The notes beneath the pieces are model-generated. The model saw only the letters and a list, made by a program, of their open reading frames with translations, was not told the origin of the DNA and did no database searches. 64,000 bases of DNA, taken from Flavobacteriia bacterium (lineage in GTDB: Bacteria > Bacteroidota > Bacteroidia > Flavobacteriales > Weeksellaceae). Below are positions 1 to 7,468 of the stretch, in pieces (positions within the stretch are counted from its first letter, which is position 1; each line of letters starts with the position of its first letter). The DNA lies in assembly GCA_015999765.1 (NCBI GenBank), contig JAECQR010000001.1, positions 186,001 through 250,000 of the forward strand, given 5' to 3'. The position numbers were made by a program, and so were the translations under genes.

Positions 1-2
1 AC

Positions 3-59
3 CGGGCCACCATCTCTTACAACGGATATATCATGGAAAATACCGTTCCTAAGAAGTAA
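3..59 (+). CDS. C-terminal end of a possible upstream gene (partial)
   Basis: The window opens inside a possible forward-strand reading frame that ends in TAA at 57-59; its last residues read YNGYIMENTVPKK. If real, it converges on meaB and overlaps its last codons by about 11 bases. The fragment is too short to assign to a family. Another forward frame is also open for a similar length, so the call rests only on plausible composition and on the convergent layout. Confidence 0.25.
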   Translation, partial: RATISYNGYIMENTVPKK

Positions 60-1044
60 AGGAATTCTTCAGAATTTCATCCACAAAAATTTTAGCTTCC
101 GTACTTGGATTTGACGTCAGTGCGGAGGCATTTTTTTTATGAAGCTCATAGGAGTTATCGACAGATTGGCTTTCTCTGGTTTTTTGGAGAATATACTCCT
201 GAACCCAATAATCAAAGCGTTTTTCTGCCTGATTTTTTCTGATCTCATTAAAGGTTCCGCTTTTAACCTTCAGCTCAATTAATTCATTTATCTTTTCAAA
301 TACTTCTAGCAGCCCATTATTCTTTAATGCCGAACCGAGCAACACTGGGACTTTCCAGTTTTTCTCCTTTGAAGGTAAAAAATGAAGTGCACGCACTAAT
401 TCCAGCTTTGTATTTTTGGCTTTCTGTATATTGTCTTCTTCCACTTTATTAATGAAAATAATATCGACCATTTCCATAATTCCGCGCTTAATTCCCTGAA
501 GTTCATCACCGCCGCCAATAATCTTCAGAAAAAGAAAGACATCTGTAATATCTGATGCGAGGACTTCGCTTTGCCCCACGCCCACGGTTTCTATTAAAAT
601 CGTATCGTAACCTGCAGCTTCACAGATCAGCATGGTTTCAAAGGTGGTATTTGCCACGCCACCCAAAAATCCTGAACTTGGAGACGGGCGAATAAACGCA
701 TTTTCTTCCTTCGATAGTTCTTCCATGCGTGTTTTATCTCCTAAAATTGAGCCTTTATGAAGTGAGGAACTCGGGTCGATAGCCAGTACAGCAACCTTGC
801 GGCCTTTCGCGACCAGCAGCCTCCCGAAATTTTCAATAAATGTAGATTTTCCTGCTCCCGGAACTCCCGTGATACCTATACGCACTGAATTTCCGCTAAG
901 AGGCAGAATTTCTTTCAACAACTGTTCCGCCAGATTACGATGTTCCGGCTTTTTGCTTTCCACCAAAGTAATAGCTTTCCCAAGCAACCTTTTGTCACCC
1001 GCTTTAATCCCTTCAATAAGTTTGTCTACAGAAAATTCTTTCAT
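49..1044 (-). CDS. meaB: Methylmalonyl-CoA mutase-associated GTPase MeaB
   Basis: 331 aa, full length for the MeaB/ArgK family of G3E P-loop GTPases. These chaperone B12 loading and protect methylmalonyl-CoA mutase in the cytoplasm. The Walker A motif GVPGAGKST is at residues 60-68, followed by the family's AIDPSS and ETVGVGQSE segments, and an NKVEEDN stretch supplies the guanine-specificity NKxD-like motif. The mutase large subunit scpA is in this window but about 44 kb away, so the partners are not in one operon. The next gene upstream on the same strand is an unrelated dipeptide epimerase 23 bases away, so the two may be cotranscribed. Confidence 0.95.
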   Translation of the reverse strand: MKEFSVDKLIEGIKAGDKRLLGKAITLVESKKPEHRNLAEQLLKEILPLSGNSVRIGITGVPGAGKSTFIENFGRLLVAKGRKVAVLAIDPSSSLHKGSILGDKTRMEELSKEENAFIRPSPSSGFLGGVANTTFETMLICEAAGYDTILIETVGVGQSEVLASDITDVFLFLKIIGGGDELQGIKRGIMEMVDIIFINKVEEDNIQKAKNTKLELVRALHFLPSKEKNWKVPVLLGSALKNNGLLEVFEKINELIELKVKSGTFNEIRKNQAEKRFDYWVQEYILQKTRESQSVDNSYELHKKNASALTSNPSTEAKIFVDEILKNSFTS

Positions 1045-1067
1045 TAACTCAAAAATACGAATTCTTT

Positions 1068-2063
1068 TCAGGATATCATCTCAATTCCCAAACCGGGTTT
1101 CCGGCTCGGGACTAATATTCCGTTTTCTACAAAACTTCCTTTTGCGTAATCATTCGAGATCAAATTAGCTCCGTCCAGATCTGTGTAATCACATAATGAT
1201 GCTACAGCAATTCCTGCTGAAATTCCTACTGACGACTCTGTCATGCACCCAACCATCACTTTATATTTATTATTTTTTGCTTCCCTGATCAATTCCAGTG
1301 CTGGAGTTATTCCTCCGCATTTCATAAGCTTAATATTAACGGCTGAATAATGAGGTTGTAGTTTTTCGAGATAAGAAAGATCCTGACATTCCTCATCAGC
1401 CATCCATTTCGCGAAACCTTCTTTATTCAAAACCTGATACTCGCCCACTGCTAACGGTTGTTCTATATAAGTGAACCGTTCGGCTAAGGGATGATTTTGC
1501 AGAAATATACAGTCTTGTGTAGAAAAGCTTGCATTCGCATCCAGCGCGATTTCTTTTCCGCTTTCCAGTAGCCTGAAAACATTATTCCGGTCGAGCCCGT
1601 TGCATTTTACCTTGAATTTTTGCCACGGAGATTCTTTGATTTTTTTTAGCTGAATATCGACGGAATCAATGCTTATGGTAAAAGAAGATTCGGGCATTCC
1701 AAAAAAGTTCGAGTCATTAAGTTCATTGAATGACCTTCCCTCGAGTTTTCCGAAAAGATCCCAGTAAGCACAGTCTAATGCAGACCGCAGAAACGAGTGA
1801 AGCTCCAAACTGGAGAGAAAAATGTAGAATTCAGCTGGTGTTACGATTTCAAAACGCTCCAATTGGTTTTGGATTTCTTTGAGCTTTAATTCAAAACCTG
1901 CCAGATTAATGCCGTAATAATTGATTGCGACGCATTCTCCATAACCAGTTTGATTATTGTGTGAAAGTTTTACCAGTAAGGAATCCCGGAAATCGTAACT
2001 ACCGTAAGCGATTGAAAAAGTTTCTTTTAATTGAAGGCGGTGTTTGGTCCAGGAAATCTTCAT
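1068..2063 (-). CDS. Dipeptide epimerase (L-Ala-D/L-Glu epimerase-like, enolase superfamily)
   Basis: 331 aa muconate-cycloisomerase-type enolase superfamily member. The catalytic set is visible: KxK at Lys151/Lys153, metal ligands Asp175 (ALDAN), Glu201 (IEQPL) and Asp223 (MADEE), and the opposite-face Lys245 (NIKLMKCGG). A late DxD near DLDG is typical of dipeptide epimerases. The family epimerises dipeptides such as L-Ala-D-Glu during murein peptide recycling. The exact substrate is inferred and could be another dipeptide. It lies upstream of meaB on the same strand and diverges from the cytochrome gene. Confidence 0.85.
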   Translation of the reverse strand: MKISWTKHRLQLKETFSIAYGSYDFRDSLLVKLSHNNQTGYGECVAINYYGINLAGFELKLKEIQNQLERFEIVTPAEFYIFLSSLELHSFLRSALDCAYWDLFGKLEGRSFNELNDSNFFGMPESSFTISIDSVDIQLKKIKESPWQKFKVKCNGLDRNNVFRLLESGKEIALDANASFSTQDCIFLQNHPLAERFTYIEQPLAVGEYQVLNKEGFAKWMADEECQDLSYLEKLQPHYSAVNIKLMKCGGITPALELIREAKNNKYKVMVGCMTESSVGISAGIAVASLCDYTDLDGANLISNDYAKGSFVENGILVPSRKPGLGIEMIS

Positions 2064-2120
2064 GCAGGTAAAATTTTCCTGAATTTCTCAGGCATAAACA
2101 AATTTAAGCAGAATTTTGTT

Positions 2121-2128
2121 TATTTTTG
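2121..2128 (+). promoter_or_regulatory. Promoter -7 box for the cytochrome gene
   Basis: TATTTTTG matches the Bacteroidota -7 consensus TAnnTTTG and lies 22 bases before the ATG at 2151. No clear TTTG -33 box is seen at the expected spacing. Confidence 0.5.
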
Positions 2129-2150
2129 AGAGAAACAAAGCAAATTAACT

Positions 2151-2474
2151 ATGAAAACAACTCAGAGTTTACGAACCAAAAGAGCATCAAATAAAGCAAT
2201 AACAATGCTTTCAGCGATTGCAGCGCTCGGATTTTTAGCTTCCTGCACACCAAAACCAGCGGTGGTAGAAGGAACGAAAACCATGACTGCCGAAAAATTA
2301 GCTTTAGGAAAAACGGCATTCGAAAACTCATGCGGAAGATGCCATGACCTGCCGGCTCCTACATCACATTCTGCCCAGGATTGGGTGGGAATCATGAACA
2401 GGATGGCACCAAAAGCAAAGCTTAACGATGAACAGCACCAACTTGTTTACGAATACATCGTTTCGGTTAAATAA
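2151..2474 (+). CDS. Small lipoprotein c-type cytochrome
   Basis: 107 aa. An N-terminal signal sequence ends in the lipobox LASC (Cys about residue 32), so the protein is probably lipid-anchored. A single CGRCH heme c motif follows, with a downstream Met (NRMAPKA) that could be the sixth heme ligand. The size fits one class I cytochrome c domain, so it is probably a periplasm-facing electron carrier; the redox partner is unknown. The signal region has an unusually long basic n-region (about 16 residues) before the hydrophobic core. csaA follows within 5 bases, suggesting cotranscription without an obvious functional link. Confidence 0.85.
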   Translation: MKTTQSLRTKRASNKAITMLSAIAALGFLASCTPKPAVVEGTKTMTAEKLALGKTAFENSCGRCHDLPAPTSHSAQDWVGIMNRMAPKAKLNDEQHQLVYEYIVSVK

Positions 2475-2479
2475 TCTGT

Positions 2480-2824
2480 ATGGATATCAAACCTGAAATT
2501 ACATTCCAGGATTTTGAAAAAATCGACATCCGAACCGGAACAGTTATTTCCGTTTCCGATTTCCCCGAAGCCCGGAAACCTTCTTACCGGCTGGAAATAG
2601 ATTTCGGTGTTTTAGGAATAAAAAAATCATCAGCACAAATCACCGAATTGTATAAAAAGGAAGATCTACAGGGGAAACAAATTCTGGCGGTCATAAATTT
2701 CCCCAAAAAGCAAATCGCAAATTTTCTCAGTGATTGCCTTGTACTGGGTGTTTACGGTGAAGGAAAGGAAGTTACCATTATAACTCCTTCGCTACCCGTA
2801 AAAAACGGATCAATTGTCGGTTAA
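2480..2824 (+). CDS. csaA: tRNA-binding domain protein, CsaA family
   Basis: 114 aa, the normal length for the stand-alone CsaA form of the tRNA-binding OB fold also found in methionyl-tRNA synthetase C-termini. Family landmarks are FEKIDIRTGTV at the start, ARKPSYRLEIDFG, KKSSAQIT and VINFPKKQIANF, then the LVLG segment. CsaA proteins are cytoplasmic dimers that bind tRNA and have been described as export-related chaperones in Bacillus; the role here is unproven. The start ATG lies 5 bases after the cytochrome stop. Confidence 0.9.
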   Translation: MDIKPEITFQDFEKIDIRTGTVISVSDFPEARKPSYRLEIDFGVLGIKKSSAQITELYKKEDLQGKQILAVINFPKKQIANFLSDCLVLGVYGEGKEVTIITPSLPVKNGSIVG

Positions 2825-2875
2825 CAACTACCGGCATTAAATAAATTTTCGCAAATTATTTTTAAAATCTTAGTC

Positions 2876-3574
2876 ATGATTCAACATATTCCTTTAGAAA
2901 AAATTCTTTTCCTCGACATCGAAACGGTACCGCAAGCCGGCAACTGGGAAGATTTGACTGAGGCCGACCAATATCTCTGGGATAAGAAAACCAGGATGCA
3001 GCGGAAGGAAGATTTCACAGCTGAAGATTTTTACAGAGAAAGAGGCGGAATTATGGCAGAATTTGGTAAGATCATCTGTATTTCTGTTGGGATTTTAGAA
3101 AAAAGTGAAAAACTCATGGTTAAAAGTTTTTATGGAGACGATGAGAAAAAACTGCTTGAGGAATTCGGTGAGATATTTAACCGTCCTAAACTTCATGATG
3201 TGATTCTTTGCGCACATAACGGTAAAGAATTCGACTTTCCGTGGATTGCTAGGCGATTCCTTATCAACGGAATGCAGCCACCGCGACCTTTTCAGCTTTT
3301 TGGGAAAAAACCCTGGGAAATTCCGCACCTGGATACCATGGAGTTATGGAAATTTGGCGATTACAAATCATTTATCTCACTGGAATTACTGGCTCATGTT
3401 TTCGGAATTCCCACTCCGAAGGATGATATCGACGGATCTATGGTTTCGTCGATTTACCATATAGAAAAAGACTTATTTAGAATTGTTCAATATTGTGAAA
3501 AAGATGTCTTAACTTTGGCAAATATTTTCCGGCGGATGCGACAGGAGGAACTCCTCGAAAGGAAAACAGACTAA
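2876..3574 (+). CDS. 3'-5' exonuclease, RNase H-like (DnaQ/PolB-exonuclease family)
   Basis: 232 aa. The N-terminal FLDIET motif supplies the first two acidic metal ligands (Asp14, Glu16). Later CAHNGKEFDFPWI and YCEKDVLTLANIFRR give the remaining DEDD-type acidic residues, with the DEDDy-like tyrosine pattern of predicted PolB-like exonucleases. No polymerase or helicase domain is attached. Such proteins are cytoplasmic nucleases of uncertain substrate. The gene sits between csaA and sufT on the same strand with short gaps. Confidence 0.82.
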   Translation: MIQHIPLEKILFLDIETVPQAGNWEDLTEADQYLWDKKTRMQRKEDFTAEDFYRERGGIMAEFGKIICISVGILEKSEKLMVKSFYGDDEKKLLEEFGEIFNRPKLHDVILCAHNGKEFDFPWIARRFLINGMQPPRPFQLFGKKPWEIPHLDTMELWKFGDYKSFISLELLAHVFGIPTPKDDIDGSMVSSIYHIEKDLFRIVQYCEKDVLTLANIFRRMRQEELLERKTD

Positions 3575-3631
3575 CTTTAAAAATAAAATGGACTTTGCTG
3601 CGCTTTGCAGACGGAGTTCCGCAATATAACA

Positions 3632-3958
3632 ATGGCTTTAACAGACGATCAGATTGCCGATATCGGCGAAAATATTATTAAAAATTTAAAAACAGTATAC
3701 GATCCCGAAATTCCTGTAGATATCTATGAACTTGGACTTATCTACGATGTACAGATTTCCGACCAGGGCGAAGTGAAGGTAATTATGACTTTAACCACAC
3801 CTAACTGTCCCGTAGCAGAAAGTTTGCCCGCGGAAGTACGAGAAAAGGTTGCTGAAGTTGAAGGAGTGAAAGAGGTCGATTTGGAACTCACTTTCGAACC
3901 ATCATGGAACAAGGACATGATGAGTGAAGAAGCCCGTTTCGAACTGGGAATGTTTTAA
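3632..3958 (+). CDS. sufT: SUF system Fe-S maturation protein SufT (MIP18/DUF59 family)
   Basis: 108 aa. MIP18-family hallmarks are VYDPEIPVDIYELGLIY and TTPNCPVAESLP, including the conserved Cys of the TxxxCP motif. These proteins help load or repair Fe-S clusters. The start is placed at the ATG at 3632; an upstream in-frame TTG at 3605 would add nine unconserved residues. In many bacteria sufT lies inside the suf operon, but here it is about 44 kb from sufABCD. A strong palindromic terminator follows directly. Confidence 0.88.
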   Translation: MALTDDQIADIGENIIKNLKTVYDPEIPVDIYELGLIYDVQISDQGEVKVIMTLTTPNCPVAESLPAEVREKVAEVEGVKEVDLELTFEPSWNKDMMSEEARFELGMF

Positions 3959-3962
3959 AAAT

Positions 3963-3989
3963 AAATGCCGGAAATTTCCGGCATTTTTA
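3963..3989. terminator. Bidirectional intrinsic terminator between sufT and the osmC pair
   Basis: A near-perfect palindrome with arms AAATGCCGGAAA and TTTCCGGCATTT, flanked by T-rich sequence on the right and A-rich on the left. It lies between convergent genes, so it can serve both strands. Confidence 0.85.
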
Positions 3990-3995
3990 ATTTGG

Positions 3996-4400
3996 TTAAA
4001 GTCCATACTCGAAAAGCACAGTCCGCTGTACATTTGGATGTATCGAAAGTGATACAGGACAGTTCAGCGCTGTATGTTCAATAAATTTCTTCTGTTCCGG
4101 CGTATATTGTCCTGGAATTCTTACGATGCAGAATATAGTGCCGATTCTTTTGGGTTCGGGGTGCGTAGATTTTTTCAGTTCACAAGTTGCGCCTGTGATA
4201 TCGATCCCTTTGTGTTTTCCCAAAACAGCCACTGCCATTAACATAGATTGTCCATAGGAAATCCCGAAAATATCTGAAGGAGAGAAATATTCTGATGTTC
4301 CGCCGTCTCTTAAAGGCGCACATGTGGTGATTTCCGCCCCCGATTTTTCATGTTGAGATACGATTGTAAAATCGCCTGAATAAGTAATTGTTGAAGTCAT
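3996..4400 (-). CDS. OsmC-family protein with Cys-to-Ser change (tandem copy A)
   Basis: 134 aa, the same length as its neighbour at 4527-4931, to which it aligns end to end (both begin MTS-ITY-GD). OsmC/Ohr proteins use two cysteines for thiol-dependent hydroperoxide reduction. The second (ALNCP, Cys114) is kept, but the first site reads GQSMLM: Ser52 (codon TCT) where the paralogue has Cys52. One base change separates Ser from Cys, and the copy is probably not a classical peroxidase. The start uses the ATG at 4400, matching the paralogue; an upstream in-frame ATG at 4457 would add a non-homologous tail. Confidence 0.85.
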   Translation of the reverse strand: MTSTITYSGDFTIVSQHEKSGAEITTCAPLRDGGTSEYFSPSDIFGISYGQSMLMAVAVLGKHKGIDITGATCELKKSTHPEPKRIGTIFCIVRIPGQYTPEQKKFIEHTALNCPVSLSIHPNVQRTVLFEYGL

Positions 4401-4526
4401 AGTTTTGCGTTTTTTATTACCATAAAGATAGCAATAATTTATGATAGTTCCACGCAATTATGACATAAGTCACTGAAAATTAAAATAATATATAACCTAA
4501 AAATTATCTTCGGCGTTTCAGAAGAG

Positions 4527-4931
4527 TTAGTCGCCGTAGTTAAAGGATACTGTTTTTTTAACTTCTGGACTTAGAGAAAGGGCGACCGGACAGTTCATCG
4601 CGGTTTCTTCAATGAAAGTTTTCTGCTCCAGCGTAAAAGTTCCCCGGAAATATAAAGTACATACAATCTCTGAGATTTTCCTTGGCTGAGGATTCATGTT
4701 TTTCTGCAGTTCTGCGTAGGAACCTTCAATGGTAACGCCTTTGTCTTTCCCTAAAATTGCAATGGTGGTAAGCATGCACTGCGCTAAAGAAGTCGCGCAT
4801 AAATCCGTAGGAGAAAACACTTCACCTTTGCCATGATTATCGGTAGGTGCATCGGTAAAAACAAGGGTTCCGGATTGCAGATGTTGAGATTCGCAGCGCA
4901 AGTCGCCGAGATAAGTTATTTTTGAGGTCAT
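4527..4931 (-). CDS. OsmC-family peroxidase-like protein (tandem copy B)
   Basis: 134 aa OsmC/Ohr superfamily protein. Both expected cysteines are present: Cys52 in LAQCMLTT at the start of the central helix and Cys114 in AMNCPVALSL. These proteins detoxify organic hydroperoxides in the cytoplasm. The length fits the short YhfA/OsmC-like branch. It is followed by a tandem copy lacking the first cysteine and preceded by HMG-CoA lyase 12 bases away, so all three reverse-strand genes may form one transcript. Confidence 0.9.
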   Translation of the reverse strand: MTSKITYLGDLRCESQHLQSGTLVFTDAPTDNHGKGEVFSPTDLCATSLAQCMLTTIAILGKDKGVTIEGSYAELQKNMNPQPRKISEIVCTLYFRGTFTLEQKTFIEETAMNCPVALSLSPEVKKTVSFNYGD

Positions 4932-4943
4932 GATCTTTAAATT

Positions 4944-5792
4944 TTAAAAATGAAAAATATCTTTCGCTTTGTTATAAGCGCTTTCGAAATTGAGTAAGTT
5001 CAGCGAATGCTCAACTTTTTCTGAAGCCATAAAATTAATCACCTGTTCGGTCGGCATATTTCCCACAAGATCGTCTTTGGCCATCGGGCAGCCACCAATT
5101 CCTTTGATCGCTGAATCGAATCTTCTGCACCCGTTGTCGTAAGCAGCTTTCAGTTTTTTGTAAGAATCTTCGTAGCGGTTATGAAAATGCGCGCCAAAAT
5201 CAATTTCCGGATATTTTGCCGGAATTTTAGCGAAAAGCAACTCGATCTGTTCGACAGTTCCTGTTCCGGTAGTGTCAGAAAGTAAGATGTTTTTTATGCC
5301 GATCTCGTGGAAACGGTTTGCCCAGAAATCCACATCTTCCCACTTCCACATTTCACCGTAAGGATTCCCGAAAGCCATCGAAAAATAAACGTTTAATGTT
5401 CGTCCGTCGGTTTTAAGGAGTTCACTGATTTTTAAAATATCAATAAAAGCTTCCTCCTGATTTTTATTGGTATTCCGGTGCTGAAAAGTCTCGGAAATCG
5501 AAAACGGAAACCCCAGAATATCAACCTGTTCATGCGCTAAAGCTTTCTCAGCACCGCGGTAGTTTGCAACAATCACAGACAGCTTGGTATTTGAAATAGA
5601 TTTATCAATCTCATCGAGCACCGTTCCCGAATCTGCCATTTGCGGGATTGATTTCGGCGAGACAAAACTCCCGCAATCAAGCACCTCAAAACGAACATCC
5701 ATCAACGCATTAATGTAATCGATTTTCTTTTGAGTCGGGATAAATTCGCCCCAACCTTGCATGGCATCGCGCGGACATTCAGTTAAAAACAT
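4944..5792 (-). CDS. Hydroxymethylglutaryl-CoA lyase
   Basis: 282 aa TIM-barrel enzyme of the HMGL/DRE-TIM family that splits HMG-CoA into acetyl-CoA and acetoacetate, the last step of leucine catabolism. Visible landmarks are ECPRDAMQGW at the N-terminus (the catalytic RD dyad), DTTGTGT, GAHFHNR (metal-binding HxH) and the signature IKGIGGCPMAKDD with the catalytic Cys. The start at 5792 puts the conserved first strand directly at the N-terminus, so no upstream extension is expected. No other leucine-degradation gene is nearby. Confidence 0.92.
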   Translation of the reverse strand: MFLTECPRDAMQGWGEFIPTQKKIDYINALMDVRFEVLDCGSFVSPKSIPQMADSGTVLDEIDKSISNTKLSVIVANYRGAEKALAHEQVDILGFPFSISETFQHRNTNKNQEEAFIDILKISELLKTDGRTLNVYFSMAFGNPYGEMWKWEDVDFWANRFHEIGIKNILLSDTTGTGTVEQIELLFAKIPAKYPEIDFGAHFHNRYEDSYKKLKAAYDNGCRRFDSAIKGIGGCPMAKDDLVGNMPTEQVINFMASEKVEHSLNLLNFESAYNKAKDIFHF

Positions 5793-5901
5793 GGGTTCTT
5801 TTTAGGTTTTCTCAAAGATAATAATTTTTTTGAATGCTGAATATCTCACCCATTTTAGTACTTCGGAGCCCTCAAAAGCTAAAAACAGCAGCTTTACAAA
5901 G

Positions 5902-5930
5902 TTGAGCCTCAGACAAAATCGCTATCTTTG
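5902..5930 (+). promoter_or_regulatory. Promoter of pepT
   Basis: A -33 TTG at 5902-5904 and a -7 box TATCTTTG at 5923-5930 are separated by 18 bases, matching the Bacteroidota pattern. The predicted transcript start falls about 17 bases before the ATG at 5953, which supports that start over the longer reading frame. Confidence 0.75.
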
Positions 5931-5952
5931 TTTAAATCAAATTTTATTAAAA

Positions 5953-7212
5953 ATGACGACCATAGAATTCAACCTCGAGTGGAAACTGAAACTGCAAAAC
6001 CGCTTTATCAATTACGTGAAAATCTTTTCTACAAGCGATCCGGAAAGTGAAACAACACCTTCAACTGAAAGACAGTGGAATATTGCAAATTATATTTTTG
6101 AAGAACTGAAAGCATTGGGTTTAAGCGATGTTTCTCTGGATGAGAACGGATATATTTATGCTTACGTGCCATCTAATCTGGAAAATGATGATGAACCTGT
6201 TGTAGGATTTATCTCTCATTATGATACTTCGCCTGATTTTAACGGAGAAAACGTAAAACCTCAAATCTGGGACGATTACGATGGCAAGGATTTACTTCTG
6301 AATAAACAAACGGGCTTCGTACTTTCGCCTACTAAATTTGAAAGTCTGAAAGATTATGTAGGTAAAACATTGATTACTACAGACGGAACTACCCTTTTGG
6401 GTGCCGACGATAAGGCTGGAATTGCGGAGATTGTTACTGCTGCAGAATATCTTTTGGCACATCCCGAGATTAAACACGGCAAAATCGCAATCGGATTTAC
6501 ACCTGATGAAGAGATTGGAAGAGGTGCGCATAAATTTGATGTTGCTAAATTCGGTGCGGAATGGGCTTATACAATGGACGGCGGCGAAGTTGGTGAACTG
6601 GAGTATGAAAACTTCAATGCAGCTGGCGCGGTGGTGAAAATTCACGGTTTAAGTGTTCACCCCGGTTACGCTTTCGGTAAAATGATTAATGCTTCCCTAC
6701 TGGCAGCAGAATTCATCAAAATGCTACCTGAAAACGAAACGCCTTCCACAACAAAAGGCTTTGAAGGTTTTTATCACCTGACAGATCTTAAATCTGATGT
6801 TTCTGAAGCAAAAATCCAGTACATCATCCGTGATCACGATGCAGAAAAGTTTGAGACTAGAAAAGAATTCATCACCGCAAAGGTTGCCGAATTCAACCAA
6901 AAATTTGGTGAGGGAACCGCAGAGATTGAGATCATAGAACAATACCGCAACATGAAGCAGCAGTTCGAAGGTAAAATGCACATTATCGACATTGCAGAAC
7001 AGGCAATGAAAGACGCCAATATAGGGCCTAAAATTAAAGCCATACGCGGCGGTACAGACGGCGCACAGCTTTCTTATATGGATCTACCTTGTCCAAACAT
7101 TTTCGCAGGCGGAATCAACTTCCACGGACCTTACGAATATGTGGCATTAGAATCTATGGAAAAAGCGGTAAAAGTGATTATCAATATTGCGAAAGCCGTG
7201 AAGAAGATTTAA
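5953..7212 (+). CDS. pepT: Peptidase T (tripeptide aminopeptidase, M20B)
   Basis: 419 aa, normal for PepT. It removes N-terminal residues from tripeptides in the cytoplasm using two zinc ions. Metal and catalytic motifs in order are SHYDTSPDF (His ligand and Asp), GADDKAG (bridging Asp), PDEEIGRGA (catalytic Glu and ligand Glu), MDGGEVGE (Asp) and NFHGPYEY (late His). The reading frame is open further upstream to an ATG at 5830, but that extension is not family-like and spans the promoter, so the ATG at 5953 is chosen. Confidence 0.95.
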   Translation: MTTIEFNLEWKLKLQNRFINYVKIFSTSDPESETTPSTERQWNIANYIFEELKALGLSDVSLDENGYIYAYVPSNLENDDEPVVGFISHYDTSPDFNGENVKPQIWDDYDGKDLLLNKQTGFVLSPTKFESLKDYVGKTLITTDGTTLLGADDKAGIAEIVTAAEYLLAHPEIKHGKIAIGFTPDEEIGRGAHKFDVAKFGAEWAYTMDGGEVGELEYENFNAAGAVVKIHGLSVHPGYAFGKMINASLLAAEFIKMLPENETPSTTKGFEGFYHLTDLKSDVSEAKIQYIIRDHDAEKFETRKEFITAKVAEFNQKFGEGTAEIEIIEQYRNMKQQFEGKMHIIDIAEQAMKDANIGPKIKAIRGGTDGAQLSYMDLPCPNIFAGGINFHGPYEYVALESMEKAVKVIINIAKAVKKI

Positions 7213-7230
7213 AATAAGATCATTTTAGTA

Positions 7231-7266
7231 AATAACCTTCAATAAATATTGGAGGTTATTTTTTAT
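7231..7266 (+). terminator. Intrinsic terminator of pepT
   Basis: An imperfect hairpin with arms AATAACCT and AGGTTATT, followed by a run of T. Confidence 0.75.
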
Positions 7267-7280
7267 CCGTTGACCACTTT

Positions 7281-7316
7281 AAAAAACAAAAAACCATCAC
7301 ATTTCTGTGATGGTTT
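7281..7316 (-). terminator. Intrinsic terminator of the tRNA-Asn gene
   Basis: On the reverse strand, directly after the tRNA 3' end, there is an 11-bp perfect stem (arms AAACCATCACA and TGTGATGGTTT, 4-base loop) followed by a T-rich tract. Confidence 0.85.
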
Positions 7317-7317
7317 G

Positions 7318-7391
7318 CTCCTCTTGCTGGGCTCGAACCAGCGACCCTCTGATTAACAGTCAGATGCTCTAACCAACTGAGCTAAAGAGGA
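7318..7391 (-). tRNA. tRNA-Asn (anticodon GTT)
   Basis: On the reverse strand a full cloverleaf of 74 bases is present. The acceptor stem is TCCTCTT paired with AAGAGGA plus discriminator G. The D arm is AGCTCAGTTGGTTAGAGC. The anticodon stem is TCTGA/TCAGA with loop CTGTTAA (GTT), and the T arm contains GGTTCGAGCC. No CCA is encoded. A strong terminator follows. The gene stands alone between pepT and rseP, a type of site often used by integrating elements, but no integrase or duplicated tRNA end was seen. Confidence 0.97.
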
Positions 7392-7468
7392 GTGTTGCTC
7401 TTTGCTTTAAGCGTGTGCAAATATAGAAACTTTTTTAATTCTTGCAAAATATTTTTGCAAAGTTTTTA

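Noticed and set aside
3590-3631. Possible fourth copy of the dispersed repeat upstream of sufT
   Set aside because: Only short matches such as TTTGCTGCGC and TTCCGCAA are present and the flanking blocks are missing, so similarity may be chance.
7318-7391. Integration site at tRNA-Asn
   Set aside because: No integrase, no repeat of the tRNA end and only ordinary core genes around it.
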